Shown here: positions 20,019 to 29,046 of the stretch, in pieces | How the letters are laid out: each line of letters starts with the position of its first letter | How positions within the stretch are numbered: the stretch's first letter is position 1 | Assembly: GCF_014268935.2 (NCBI RefSeq) | Contig: NZ_JABWRJ020000003.1 | Location: 620,001 to 684,000, forward strand | Origin: Pseudomonas peradeniyensis | GTDB lineage: Bacteria; Pseudomonadota; Gammaproteobacteria; Pseudomonadales; Pseudomonadaceae | Length of the DNA: 64,000 nt | Direction of reading: 5' to 3' | Notes under the pieces: generated by a model | The model's input: the letters and a program-made list of their open reading frames with translations, nothing else | The model's database searches: none | What the model was told of the DNA's origin: nothing | Position numbers and translations under genes: made by a program

Positions 20019-21212
20019 ATGGCTAAGGAAAAGTTTGATCGTTCGCTACCTCACGTTAACGTCGGCACTATCGGCCACGTTGACCACGGTAAGACTACTC
20101 TGACTGCAGCGCTGACTCGCGTCTGCTCCGAAGTTTTCGGTTCGGCCGTCGTTGAGTTCGACAAGATCGACTCGGCTCCGGAAGAAAAAGCGCGCGGTAT
20201 CACCATCAACACCGCTCATGTCGAGTACAACTCGAACATTCGTCACTACGCTCACGTTGACTGCCCAGGTCACGCTGACTACGTGAAGAACATGATCACC
20301 GGTGCTGCCCAGATGGACGGCGCGATCCTGGTTTGCTCGGCCGCCGATGGTCCGATGCCGCAAACCCGTGAGCACATCCTGCTGTCCCGTCAGGTTGGCG
20401 TTCCGTACATCGTGGTCTTCCTGAACAAGGCTGACCTGGTAGACGACGCCGAGCTGCTGGAGCTGGTCGAGATGGAAGTTCGCGACCTGCTGTCCACCTA
20501 CGACTTCCCAGGCGACGACACTCCGATCATCATCGGTTCCGCTCGTATGGCCCTGGAAGGCAAAGACGACAACGAAATGGGTACCAGCGCTGTCAAGAAG
20601 CTGGTTGAAACTCTGGATGCCTACATCCCTGAGCCAGTTCGTGCCATCGACCAGCCGTTCCTGATGCCGATCGAAGACGTATTCTCGATCTCGGGTCGTG
20701 GTACCGTTGTTACCGGTCGTATCGAGCGTGGTATCGTCCGCGTTCAGGATCCGCTGGAAATCGTTGGTCTGCGTGACACCACCACCACCACCTGCACCGG
20801 CGTTGAGATGTTCCGCAAGCTGCTGGACGAAGGTCGTGCTGGCGAGAACTGCGGCGTTCTGCTGCGTGGTACCAAGCGTGACGACGTTGAGCGTGGCCAG
20901 GTTCTGGTCAAGCCAGGTTCGGTCAAGCCGCACACCAAGTTCACCGCAGAAGTCTACGTCCTGTCGAAGGAAGAAGGCGGTCGTCACACTCCGTTCTTCA
21001 AAGGCTACCGTCCTCAGTTCTACTTCCGTACCACTGACGTGACCGGTAACTGCGAACTGCCGGAAGGCGTTGAGATGGTAATGCCAGGTGACAACATTCA
21101 GATGACTGTCACCCTGATCAAGACCATCGCAATGGAAGACGGTCTGCGCTTCGCCATCCGTGAAGGCGGTCGTACCGTCGGCGCCGGCGTCGTAGCGAAA
21201 ATTATTGAATAA
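20019..21212 (+). CDS. tufA: Elongation factor Tu, copy 1
   Basis: Carries aminoacyl-tRNA to the ribosome as the GTP complex. The 397-residue protein has GHVDHGKTT (P-loop, about 18-26), DCPGHADYV, NKADLVDD and domains II and III at normal length. The protein is identical to copy 2 at 36612, though the genes differ at scattered silent sites and most of all in the first and last dozen codons. Start ATG follows GCGGAGGACTGT. It is cotranscribed with three upstream tRNAs. Confidence 0.98.
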   Translation: MAKEKFDRSLPHVNVGTIGHVDHGKTTLTAALTRVCSEVFGSAVVEFDKIDSAPEEKARGITINTAHVEYNSNIRHYAHVDCPGHADYVKNMITGAAQMDGAILVCSAADGPMPQTREHILLSRQVGVPYIVVFLNKADLVDDAELLELVEMEVRDLLSTYDFPGDDTPIIIGSARMALEGKDDNEMGTSAVKKLVETLDAYIPEPVRAIDQPFLMPIEDVFSISGRGTVVTGRIERGIVRVQDPLEIVGLRDTTTTTCTGVEMFRKLLDEGRAGENCGVLLRGTKRDDVERGQVLVKPGSVKPHTKFTAEVYVLSKEEGGRHTPFFKGYRPQFYFRTTDVTGNCELPEGVEMVMPGDNIQMTVTLIKTIAMEDGLRFAIREGGRTVGAGVVAKIIE

Positions 21213-21216
21213 GTAG

Positions 21217-21256
21217 TTGATTTACTTGATCAGGCCGGTATAATGGCCGGCCTGAT
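21217..21256 (+). promoter_or_regulatory. Promoter embedded in a hairpin before tRNA-Trp-secE
   Basis: TTGATT (21217-21222), 16-base spacer, TATAAT (21239-21244). The -10 box sits in the loop of a 10-bp hairpin, ATCAGGCCGG/CCGGCCTGAT, so the same bases could end the tuf1 transcript and start the next. Confidence 0.75.
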
Positions 21257-21266
21257 ACAGCGTTAT

Positions 21267-21342
21267 AGGTCAGTAGCTCAATTGGCAGAGCGACGGTCTC
21301 CAAAACCGTAGGTTGGGGGTTCGATTCCCTCCTGACCTGCCA
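21267..21342 (+). tRNA. tRNA-Trp (CCA)
   Basis: AGGTCAGTAGC start, anticodon CCA in TCTCCAAAACC, T-loop GGTTCGATTCC and encoded CCA. It sits directly before secE, as in many gammaproteobacteria. Confidence 0.97.
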
Positions 21343-21385
21343 TTCACCTCGGTGTGATGGCTTTCTTCTCACAGGATCCTCCTCG

Positions 21386-21754
21386 ATGACTCCCAAAACT
21401 GAAGCCCAAGAATCGCGTTTTGATCTGTTCAAGTGGCTCGCTGTTGTCGCATTGGTAGTCGTTGGTGTCGTGGGTAATCAGTATTACTCCGCTTCTCCGA
21501 TCCTGTATCGCGTACTCGTCCTGCTTGCCCTGGCTGCTGTCGCTGGCTTCGTTGCCCTGCAGACCGCCAAAGGCAAGTCGTTCTTTGCGCTGGCGAAGGA
21601 AGCTCGTACCGAGATCCGTAAAGTCGTGTGGCCGACCCGCCAAGAAACCACTCAGACCACGCTGATTGTCGTGGCTGTAGTTCTGGTCATGGCGCTGCTG
21701 CTGTGGGGTCTTGATTCCCTGCTCGGCTGGTTGGTCTCCTTGATCGTTGGCTAA
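21386..21754 (+). CDS. secE: Preprotein translocase subunit SecE
   Basis: 122-residue essential subunit of the SecYEG channel. It has three hydrophobic helices, as in the E. coli form: WLAVVALVVVGVVGNQYY, VLVLLALAAVAGFVAL and TLIVVAVVLVMALLLWGLDS, with the conserved amphipathic EARTEIRKVVWPTRQET before the last. Start ATG at 21386 is followed nine bases after its end by nusG. SecY is encoded at 47174 in this window. Confidence 0.96.
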   Translation: MTPKTEAQESRFDLFKWLAVVALVVVGVVGNQYYSASPILYRVLVLLALAAVAGFVALQTAKGKSFFALAKEARTEIRKVVWPTRQETTQTTLIVVAVVLVMALLLWGLDSLLGWLVSLIVG

Positions 21755-21763
21755 GGGTGTCTC

Positions 21764-22297
21764 GTGGCTAAGCGTTGGTATGTTGTGCATGCTTACTCGG
21801 GTTACGAGAAGCATGTAATGCGCTCCCTGATCGAGCGCGTCAAGCTGGCTGGCATGGAAGACGAATTCGGCGAGATCCTGGTCCCGACCGAAGAAGTCGT
21901 CGAAATGCGTAACGGCCAGAAGCGCAAGAGCGAGCGCAAGTTCTTCCCTGGCTATGTACTGGTCCAGATGGAAATGAACGAAGGGACTTGGCACCTTGTC
22001 AAGGATACCCCTCGGGTCATGGGTTTCATTGGTGGTACCGCAGACAAGCCTGCGCCGATCACCGATAAAGAAGCTGAGGCCATCCTGCGTCGCGTTGCCG
22101 ACGGCAGTGACAAGCCGAAGCCGAAGACGCTGTTCGAGCCGGGTGAAGTGGTTCGCGTCATTGACGGTCCGTTCGCTGACTTCAATGGCAGTGTCGAAGA
22201 AGTTAACTACGAGAAGAGCCGCCTGCAGGTTGCAGTGCTCATTTTCGGTCGCTCCACCCCGGTGGAGCTCGAGTTCAGCCAGGTCGAAAAGGTCTAG
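21764..22297 (+). CDS. nusG: Transcription antitermination factor NusG
   Basis: 177 residues: an N-terminal NGN domain that binds RNA polymerase (AKRWYVVHAYSGYEKHV) and a C-terminal KOW domain (FEPGEVVRVIDGPFADFNG) that contacts Rho or ribosomal protein S10. Start is GTG at 21764, eight bases after the secE stop. A hairpin with a T-run follows, as is common between nusG and rplK. Confidence 0.97.
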   Translation: MAKRWYVVHAYSGYEKHVMRSLIERVKLAGMEDEFGEILVPTEEVVEMRNGQKRKSERKFFPGYVLVQMEMNEGTWHLVKDTPRVMGFIGGTADKPAPITDKEAEAILRRVADGSDKPKPKTLFEPGEVVRVIDGPFADFNGSVEEVNYEKSRLQVAVLIFGRSTPVELEFSQVEKV

Positions 22298-22316
22298 CGG
22301 AACGCAGCATCCCATA

Positions 22317-22345
22317 CCCCGCAGCCCTATGTGCTGCGGGGTTTT
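22317..22345 (+). terminator. Hairpin terminator after nusG
   Basis: CCCCGCAGC pairs with GCTGCGGGG and is followed by TTTT. It separates secE-nusG from the L11 operon, probably with readthrough. Confidence 0.85.
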
Positions 22346-22416
22346 GTCGTCACTGGGATAAAACGCAAGTCATACGGGGAGCCATCAGGCGTTCGTACCC
22401 GAATTTGGAGTAGCTC

Positions 22417-22848
22417 ATGGCTAAGAAGATTCAGGCTTACATCAAGCTGCAAGTAAAGGCCGGCCAGGCCAACCCAAGCCCACCCGTTGGTCCAGCACTG
22501 GGTCAACACGGTGTGAACATCATGGAATTCTGCAAGGCCTTCAACGCCCGTACCCAGGGTCAAGAGCCAGGCCTGCCGACTCCAGTGATCATCACTGTCT
22601 ACAGTGACCGTAGCTTCACCTTCGAGACCAAGAGCACCCCTGCCTCGGTTCTGCTGAAGAAAGCTGCTGGCCTGACCAGCGGTTCGGCTCGCCCGAACAC
22701 CGTCAAGGTCGGTACCGTTACCCGTGCTCAGCTGGAAGAGATCGCCAAGGCCAAGCAGGCCGATCTGACCGCTGCTGACATGGACGCTGCTGTACGCACC
22801 ATCGCCGGCTCCGCCCGCAGCATGGGCCTGAACGTGGAGGGTGTGTAA
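22417..22848 (+). CDS. rplK: 50S ribosomal protein L11
   Basis: 143 residues; forms the GTPase-associated stalk base with 23S helices 43-44 and is needed for RelA activation. The N-terminal IKLQVKAGQANPSPPVGPAL is the proline-rich family signature, and the C-terminal RNA-binding domain carries GSARPNTVKVG. Start ATG follows TTTGGAGTAGCTC. The stop shares a base with the rplA start (TAATG), giving tight coupling; L1 normally represses both genes by binding the leader. Confidence 0.98.
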   Translation: MAKKIQAYIKLQVKAGQANPSPPVGPALGQHGVNIMEFCKAFNARTQGQEPGLPTPVIITVYSDRSFTFETKSTPASVLLKKAAGLTSGSARPNTVKVGTVTRAQLEEIAKAKQADLTAADMDAAVRTIAGSARSMGLNVEGV

Positions 22849-23543
22849 TGGCTAAGCTGACCAAGCGCCAAAAGGCTATCGCCGAGAAAATCGAAGCAGG
22901 CAAGGCCTACAACTTCGAAGAAGCCGCAACCCTGCTGGCTTCGCTGCCGGCCGCCAAGTTCGTCGAGTCGTACGACATCGCCGTCAACCTCGGTGTAGAC
23001 CCACGTAAATCCGACCAGGTCGTTCGTAGCGCTACCGTGCTGCCACACGGCACTGGCAAGACCGTACGTGTTGCCGTCTTCACCCAGGGTCCAGCTGCTG
23101 AAGCCGCTCTGGCTGCCGGCGCTGACCGCGTAGGTATGGACGACCTGGCTGCCGAAATGAAAGGCGGCGACCTGAACTATGACGTCGTCATCGCATCGCC
23201 TGATGCCATGCGCGTTGTAGGTCAGCTGGGTCAGGTTCTGGGTCCTCGCGGCCTGATGCCTAACCCGAAAGTCGGTACCGTGACCCCAGACGTAGCCACT
23301 GCCGTGAAGAACGCCAAGGCTGGTCAGGTTCGCTACCGTACCGACAAGAACGGTATCATCCATACCTCCGTTGGCAAGATCGGCTTCGAAGCCGGCAAGC
23401 TGAAGGAAAACGTTGAAGCCCTGATCGCTGATCTGAAGCGTATCAAGCCGGCTTCCTCGAAAGGTATCTACGTCAAGCGCGTTACCCTGAGCACCACCAT
23501 GGGCCCAGGTCTGATCATCGATCAGAGCTCGCTGAACGTGTAA
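22848..23543 (+). CDS. rplA: 50S ribosomal protein L1
   Basis: 231-residue L1, which forms the mobile stalk at the E site and, when free, represses its own rplK-rplA message. The family signature is seen as VGQLGQVLGPRGLMPNPKVGT, shown here in part (GPRGLMPNPK), with the N-terminal KRQKAIAEKIEAGKAY. Its start overlaps the rplK stop by one base. Confidence 0.98.
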   Translation: MAKLTKRQKAIAEKIEAGKAYNFEEAATLLASLPAAKFVESYDIAVNLGVDPRKSDQVVRSATVLPHGTGKTVRVAVFTQGPAAEAALAAGADRVGMDDLAAEMKGGDLNYDVVIASPDAMRVVGQLGQVLGPRGLMPNPKVGTVTPDVATAVKNAKAGQVRYRTDKNGIIHTSVGKIGFEAGKLKENVEALIADLKRIKPASSKGIYVKRVTLSTTMGPGLIIDQSSLNV

Positions 23544-23551
23544 TGCTCGGC

Positions 23552-23741
23552 CGGTGCGGCCTTGGTCGCACCGGCTACTAAATTGGGGTCCCTGCCTGGC
23601 GGGGGCTATCCAAGACCGTAGGCGGCGCAAGCCTTAAACCTCAAGCCTACGCAGATGGTGCTCCCGATTCGTTCGCGAATCAGACACCAAAACGACATCC
23701 GGCTTCGGCCAGATGAAACGGTAGAAACCAGGAGTAAACCC
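23552..23741 (+). promoter_or_regulatory. L10 leader (rplJ autoregulatory region)
   Basis: The rplA-rplJ gap is about 200 bases and structured. A first hairpin (GCCGGTGCG/CGCACCGGC) follows rplA, then CGTAGGC (23617-23623) pairs with GCCTACG (23645-23651) with internal A-rich bulges, and GATTCGTTCGCGAATC forms another stem. The position and shape match the L10-L12 binding leader that controls rplJL translation. Confidence 0.75.
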
Positions 23742-24242
23742 GTGGCAATTAAACTCGAAGACAAGAAGGCCATCGTCGCTGAAGTCAACGAGGCTGCCAA
23801 AGTCGCTCTGTCCGCTGTCGTGGCTGATGCCCGTGGTGTGACTGTAGGCGCAATGACCGGACTCCGTAAAGAGGCCCGCGAAGCTGGCGTTTACGTACGT
23901 GTCGTACGTAACACCCTGCTCAAGCGCGCTGTTGAAGGCACCGAATTCTCGATCCTCAACGACGCGTTCAAAGGCCCGACCCTGATTGCTTTCTCCAACG
24001 AACACCCGGGCGCTGCTGCCCGTCTGTTCAAAGAGTTCGCCAAGGGTCAGGACAAGTTCGAGATCAAGGCAGCTGCGTTTGACGGCAAGTTCCTTGCCGC
24101 TAACCAGATCGACGTGCTGGCAACCCTGCCAACTCGCGACGAGGCTATCGCACAGCTGATGAGCGTAATCCAAGGTGCAACCAGCAAGCTGGCTCGTACC
24201 CTGGCAGCTCTGCGCGACCAGAAAGAAGCTGCTGCTGCCTAA
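23742..24242 (+). CDS. rplJ: 50S ribosomal protein L10
   Basis: 166 residues; its N-terminal domain binds 23S helices 42-44 and its C-terminal helix carries the L7/L12 dimers. The typical start AIKLEDKKAIVAEVNEAAK is followed by DARGVTVGAMTGLRKEAREA. The C-terminal helix that binds L12 is Ala-rich. Start is GTG at 23742, with CAGGAG eight bases upstream; the frame is open upstream but that is leader RNA. Free L10-L12 represses the transcript through the leader. Confidence 0.97.
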   Translation: MAIKLEDKKAIVAEVNEAAKVALSAVVADARGVTVGAMTGLRKEAREAGVYVRVVRNTLLKRAVEGTEFSILNDAFKGPTLIAFSNEHPGAAARLFKEFAKGQDKFEIKAAAFDGKFLAANQIDVLATLPTRDEAIAQLMSVIQGATSKLARTLAALRDQKEAAAA

Positions 24243-24320
24243 GGCACGCGCAACACTTTCAAAATCATACGTTTAATTTGATGGCTGCGTAGGCTGTCAC
24301 CCCAATACAGGATTTAAGTC

Positions 24321-24689
24321 ATGTCTCTGACTAACGAGCAAATCATCGAAGCAATCGGCCAGAAAACCGTTCTGGAAATTGTTGAGCTGATCAAAGCGAT
24401 GGAAGAAACCTTCGGCGTTACCGCTGCTGCCGCTGTTGCCGCTGGCCCAGCTGTTGCTGCTGCCGCTGCTGAAGAGCAGACCGAGTTCAACGTTGTTCTG
24501 GTTGAAGCCGGCGACAAGAAAGTGAACGTGATCAAAGCCGTTCGCGAGCTGACCGGTCTGGGCCTGAAAGAAGCCAAAGAGAAAGTCGATGGCGCTCCTC
24601 AGGTTGTAGCTGAAGGCGTTTCGAAAGAAGCCGCTGAAGACGCTAAGAAGAAGCTGGAAGAAGCAGGCGCCAAAGTCGAGCTGAAGTAA
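24321..24689 (+). CDS. rplL: 50S ribosomal protein L7/L12
   Basis: 122-residue stalk protein that recruits translation GTPases. An N-terminal dimerisation helix (LTNEQIIEAIGQKTVLEIVE) is joined by an Ala-rich hinge (about 36-52) to the conserved C-terminal domain with GLGLKEAKEKVDGAPQ. It is present as two to three dimers per ribosome. The gene is followed by an attenuator before rpoB. Confidence 0.98.
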   Translation: MSLTNEQIIEAIGQKTVLEIVELIKAMEETFGVTAAAAVAAGPAVAAAAAEEQTEFNVVLVEAGDKKVNVIKAVRELTGLGLKEAKEKVDGAPQVVAEGVSKEAAEDAKKKLEEAGAKVELK

Positions 24690-24734
24690 TTTCGACTTTG
24701 CGACTCCAGTCCGAGCGTTAAGCGAAGGACTGAT

Positions 24735-24763
24735 GGCTGGTGGCTTATGCCACCGGCCTTTTT
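24735..24763 (+). terminator. rplL-rpoB attenuator
   Basis: GGCTGGTGGC pairs with GCCACCGGCC around TTAT, followed by TTTTT. In the same position as the known rplL-rpoB attenuator of E. coli, which lets only part of the transcripts enter rpoBC. Confidence 0.92.
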
Positions 24764-24908
24764 CCGTTATTGGTGGCCGATCAGGTCGGCCCCGATAACG
24801 AGCTGCAAGACACCCAAGAGGGTGGCGCAAACCAAGGGGTTTGCACGATTTTCGGCTGCTCCCGCCGGGAGATGCCAAACAAGCAGGTGACCAAGCTGGG
24901 GAATGCTG
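24764..24908 (+). other. rplL-rpoB spacer after the attenuator
   Basis: 145 bases containing small complementary stretches (GGTGGCCGATCAGGTCGGCC) that could fold, possibly an RNase III-type site as between these genes in E. coli. GGGGA just before the rpoB start is the likely ribosome site. Confidence 0.4.
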
Positions 24909-27900
24909 ATGGCTTACTCATACACTGAGAAAAAACGTATCCGCAAGGACTTTAGCAAGTTGCCGGACGTCATGGATGTGCCTTACCTCCTGGCCATCCA
25001 GCTGGATTCGTATCGCGAATTCCTGCAGGCGGGAGCATCCAAGGATCAGTTCCGCGACGTCGGCCTGCATGCGGCCTTCAAATCGGTATTCCCGATCATC
25101 AGCTACTCCGGCAATGCTGCCCTGGAGTACGTCGGCTATCGCCTGGGCGAGCCGGCGTTCGATGTGAAGGAATGTGTCCTGCGCGGTGTGACCTTCGCGG
25201 TCCCGCTGCGGGTGAAGGTGCGCCTGATCATCTTCGACAAGGAATCGTCGAACAAAGCGATCAAGGACATCAAAGAGCAAGAAGTCTACATGGGTGAAAT
25301 CCCCCTGATGACTGAGAACGGTACCTTCGTAATCAACGGTACCGAGCGTGTGATCGTATCTCAGCTGCACCGCTCGCCGGGTGTGTTCTTCGACCACGAC
25401 CGTGGCAAGACCCACAGCTCGGGCAAGCTGCTGTATTCCGCGCGCATCATCCCTTACCGCGGTTCCTGGCTGGACTTCGAGTTCGACCCGAAGGACTGCG
25501 TGTTCGTGCGTATCGACCGTCGCCGCAAACTGCCGGCCTCGGTACTGCTGCGCGCGCTGGGCTACAGCACCGAAGAAGTACTCAACACCTTCTACACCAC
25601 CAACGTGTTCCACCTGTCCGGCGAAAAACTGAGCCTGGAACTGGTGCCTCAGCGTCTGCGTGGTGAAGTTGCGGTCATGGACATCCATGACGGCAGCGGC
25701 AAGGTCATCGTCGAGCAAGGCCGCCGTATCACCGCGCGCCACATCAACCAGCTGGAAAAGGCTGGCGTGAAAGAGCTGGACGTACCGCTGGAGTACGTGC
25801 TGGGTCGCACCACCGCCAAGGCGATCGTGCACCCTGCCACCGGCGAGATCATCGCCGAGTGCAACACCGAGCTGACCACCGACCTGCTGGTGAAGATCGC
25901 CAAGGCCCAGGTTGTCCGCGTCGAGACCCTGTACACCAACGACATCGACTGCGGTCCGTTCATCTCGGATACCCTGAAGATCGACACCACCAGCAACCAA
26001 CTGGAAGCGCTGGTCGAGATCTACCGCATGATGCGTCCAGGCGAGCCGCCAACCAAGGATGCCGCCGAGACCCTGTTCAACAACCTGTTCTTCAGCGCCG
26101 AGCGTTACGACCTGTCGGCCGTCGGTCGCATGAAGTTCAACCGTCGTATCGGTCGCACCGAGATCGAAGGTTCGGGCGTGCTGAGCAAGGAAGACATCGT
26201 CGAGGTCCTCAAGACCCTGGTCGATATCCGTAACGGCAAGGGCATCGTCGACGACATCGACCACCTCGGCAACCGTCGCGTCCGTTGCGTCGGCGAGATG
26301 GCCGAGAACCAGTTCCGCGTTGGCCTGGTGCGCGTCGAGCGCGCGGTCAAAGAGCGTCTGTCGATGGCCGAAAGCGAAGGCCTGATGCCGCAGGACCTGA
26401 TCAACGCCAAGCCGGTTGCGGCGGCGGTGAAGGAGTTCTTCGGTTCGAGCCAGCTCTCGCAGTTCATGGACCAGAACAACCCGCTCTCCGAGATCACCCA
26501 CAAGCGCCGCGTCTCCGCACTCGGCCCAGGTGGTCTGACCCGTGAGCGCGCCGGCTTCGAAGTCCGTGACGTACACCCGACCCACTACGGCCGCGTGTGC
26601 CCGATCGAGACCCCTGAAGGTCCGAACATCGGTCTGATCAACTCCCTGGCGGCCTACGCCCGCACCAACCAGTACGGCTTCCTGGAAAGCCCGTACCGCG
26701 TGGTGAAGGAAGGCGTTGTCAGCGACGACATCGTGTTCCTGTCGGCCATCGAAGAAGCTGATCACGTCATCGCCCAGGCTTCGGCCGCGATGAACGAGAA
26801 GAAGCAGCTGATCGATGAGTTGGTAGCGGTTCGTCACCTGAACGAATTCACCGTCAAGGCGCCGGAAGACGTCACCCTGATGGACGTTTCGCCGAAGCAG
26901 GTAGTATCGGTCGCAGCGTCGCTGATTCCGTTCCTCGAGCACGACGACGCCAACCGTGCGTTGATGGGTTCGAACATGCAGCGTCAGGCTGTACCGACCC
27001 TGCGTGCCGACAAGCCGCTGGTAGGTACCGGCATGGAGCGCAACGTTGCCCGTGACTCCGGTGTCTGCGTGGTTGCTCGCCGCGGTGGTGTGATCGACTC
27101 GGTCGACGCCAGCCGTATCGTTGTTCGCGTGAACGATGATGAGGTCGAGACCGGCGAAGCAGGTGTGGATATCTACAACCTGACCAAGTACACCCGCTCC
27201 AACCAGAACACCTGCATCAACCAGCGTCCGCTGGTCAGCAAGGGTGACAAGGTTCAGCGCAGCGACATCATGGCCGATGGTCCGTCCACCGACATGGGTG
27301 AGCTGGCACTGGGTCAGAACATGCGCATCGCGTTCATGGCGTGGAACGGCTTCAACTTCGAAGACTCCATCTGCCTGTCCGAGCGTGTGGTCCAGGAAGA
27401 CCGCTTCACCACGATCCACATCCAGGAACTGACCTGTGTGGCCCGTGACACCAAGCTTGGCCCAGAGGAAATCACCGCGGACATCCCGAACGTGGGTGAG
27501 GCTGCGCTGAACAAGCTGGACGAAGCCGGTATCGTCTACGTGGGTGCCGAAGTCGGCGCTGGCGACATCCTGGTCGGCAAGGTCACTCCGAAAGGCGAGA
27601 CCCAGCTGACGCCGGAAGAAAAACTGCTGCGCGCGATCTTCGGTGAGAAGGCCAGCGACGTCAAAGACACCTCCCTGCGCGTGCCGACCGGCACCAAGGG
27701 CACCGTCATCGACGTCCAGGTCTTCACCCGTGACGGCGTCGAGCGCGACAGCCGCGCCCTGGCCATCGAGAAGATGCAGCTGGACGAGATCCGCAAGGAC
27801 CTCAACGAAGAGTTCCGCATCGTCGAAGGCGCGACCTTCGAGCGTCTGCGTTCCGCCCTGAACGGCCAGGTGGTCGATGGTGGCGCGGGCCTGAAGAAAG

Positions 27901-28982
27901 GCACTGTGATCACCGATGACGTGCTGAACGGTCTGGAGCACGGCCAGTGGTTCAAACTGCGCATGGCCGAAGATGCACTGAACGAGCAGCTCGAGAAGGC
28001 TCAGCAGTACATCGTCGATCGCCGTCGCCTGCTGGATGACAAGTTCGAAGACAAGAAGCGCAAGCTGCAGCAGGGCGATGACCTGGCTCCAGGCGTACTG
28101 AAGATCGTCAAGGTCTACCTGGCAATCCGCCGTCGCATCCAGCCGGGTGACAAGATGGCCGGTCGTCACGGTAACAAGGGTGTCGTCTCGGTAATCATGC
28201 CGGTCGAAGACATGCCGCACGACGCCAACGGTACTCCGGTAGACGTCGTACTCAACCCACTGGGCGTACCTTCGCGTATGAACGTCGGTCAGATTCTCGA
28301 AACCCACCTGGGCCTCGCGGCCAAGGGTCTGGGCGAGAAGATCGACCGCATGATCGAAGAGCAGCGTAAAGCCGCTGAACTGCGTACCTTCCTCACCGAG
28401 ATCTACAACGAGATCGGTGGTCGTCAGGAGAACCTGGAAGAGTTCACCGACGAAGAGATCCTCGCCCTGGCGAACAACCTGAAGAAAGGCGTGCCTATGG
28501 CTACTCCGGTCTTCGACGGTGCCAAGGAGCGTGAGATCAAGGCCATGCTGAAACTGGCAGACCTGCCGGAAAGCGGCCAGATGGTGCTGTTCGATGGCCG
28601 TACCGGCAACAAGTTCGAGCGTCCTGTGACCGTGGGTTACATGTACATGCTCAAGCTGAACCACTTGGTGGACGACAAGATGCACGCGCGTTCCACTGGT
28701 TCCTACAGCCTGGTTACCCAGCAGCCGCTGGGTGGTAAGGCGCAGTTCGGTGGTCAGCGTTTCGGGGAGATGGAAGTGTGGGCGCTGGAAGCATACGGCG
28801 CGGCATACACCCTGCAAGAAATGCTCACAGTGAAGTCGGACGACGTGAACGGCCGTACCAAGATGTACAAGAACATCGTGGATGGCGATCACCGTATGGA
28901 GCCGGGCATGCCCGAGTCCTTCAACGTGTTGATCAAAGAGATCCGTTCGCTCGGTATCGACATCGATCTGGAAACCGAATAA
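24909..28982 (+). CDS. rpoB: RNA polymerase beta subunit
   Basis: 1357-residue catalytic subunit. The N terminus MAYSYTEKKRIRKDFSKLPD is standard for Pseudomonas; an in-frame ATG two codons earlier is less well placed relative to GGGGA. The rifampicin pocket (about 26440-26540) reads GSSQLSQFMDQNNPLSEITH then KRRVSALGPGG, the wild-type form. The C-terminal clamp ends DIDLETE. It is followed 64 bases later by rpoC. Confidence 0.98.
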   Translation: MAYSYTEKKRIRKDFSKLPDVMDVPYLLAIQLDSYREFLQAGASKDQFRDVGLHAAFKSVFPIISYSGNAALEYVGYRLGEPAFDVKECVLRGVTFAVPLRVKVRLIIFDKESSNKAIKDIKEQEVYMGEIPLMTENGTFVINGTERVIVSQLHRSPGVFFDHDRGKTHSSGKLLYSARIIPYRGSWLDFEFDPKDCVFVRIDRRRKLPASVLLRALGYSTEEVLNTFYTTNVFHLSGEKLSLELVPQRLRGEVAVMDIHDGSGKVIVEQGRRITARHINQLEKAGVKELDVPLEYVLGRTTAKAIVHPATGEIIAECNTELTTDLLVKIAKAQVVRVETLYTNDIDCGPFISDTLKIDTTSNQLEALVEIYRMMRPGEPPTKDAAETLFNNLFFSAERYDLSAVGRMKFNRRIGRTEIEGSGVLSKEDIVEVLKTLVDIRNGKGIVDDIDHLGNRRVRCVGEMAENQFRVGLVRVERAVKERLSMAESEGLMPQDLINAKPVAAAVKEFFGSSQLSQFMDQNNPLSEITHKRRVSALGPGGLTRERAGFEVRDVHPTHYGRVCPIETPEGPNIGLINSLAAYARTNQYGFLESPYRVVKEGVVSDDIVFLSAIEEADHVIAQASAAMNEKKQLIDELVAVRHLNEFTVKAPEDVTLMDVSPKQVVSVAASLIPFLEHDDANRALMGSNMQRQAVPTLRADKPLVGTGMERNVARDSGVCVVARRGGVIDSVDASRIVVRVNDDEVETGEAGVDIYNLTKYTRSNQNTCINQRPLVSKGDKVQRSDIMADGPSTDMGELALGQNMRIAFMAWNGFNFEDSICLSERVVQEDRFTTIHIQELTCVARDTKLGPEEITADIPNVGEAALNKLDEAGIVYVGAEVGAGDILVGKVTPKGETQLTPEEKLLRAIFGEKASDVKDTSLRVPTGTKGTVIDVQVFTRDGVERDSRALAIEKMQLDEIRKDLNEEFRIVEGATFERLRSALNGQVVDGGAGLKKGTVITDDVLNGLEHGQWFKLRMAEDALNEQLEKAQQYIVDRRRLLDDKFEDKKRKLQQGDDLAPGVLKIVKVYLAIRRRIQPGDKMAGRHGNKGVVSVIMPVEDMPHDANGTPVDVVLNPLGVPSRMNVGQILETHLGLAAKGLGEKIDRMIEEQRKAAELRTFLTEIYNEIGGRQENLEEFTDEEILALANNLKKGVPMATPVFDGAKEREIKAMLKLADLPESGQMVLFDGRTGNKFERPVTVGYMYMLKLNHLVDDKMHARSTGSYSLVTQQPLGGKAQFGGQRFGEMEVWALEAYGAAYTLQEMLTVKSDDVNGRTKMYKNIVDGDHRMEPGMPESFNVLIKEIRSLGIDIDLETE

Positions 28983-29046
28983 CACGTGACGCGAAGGGGA
29001 GTGGGGCAGGTAATGCCCGCTCCCTGCTCCGCCAGGAGGAAAGGCC

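Noticed and set aside
24918..28985. A ~1355-codon open frame on the minus strand opposite rpoB
   Set aside because: It mirrors rpoB in the frame expected for strongly biased GC-rich codons, has no ribosome site or recognisable domain, and rpoB itself is certain. The same holds for frames opposite rpoC (29056-33144) and fusA (34419-36578).
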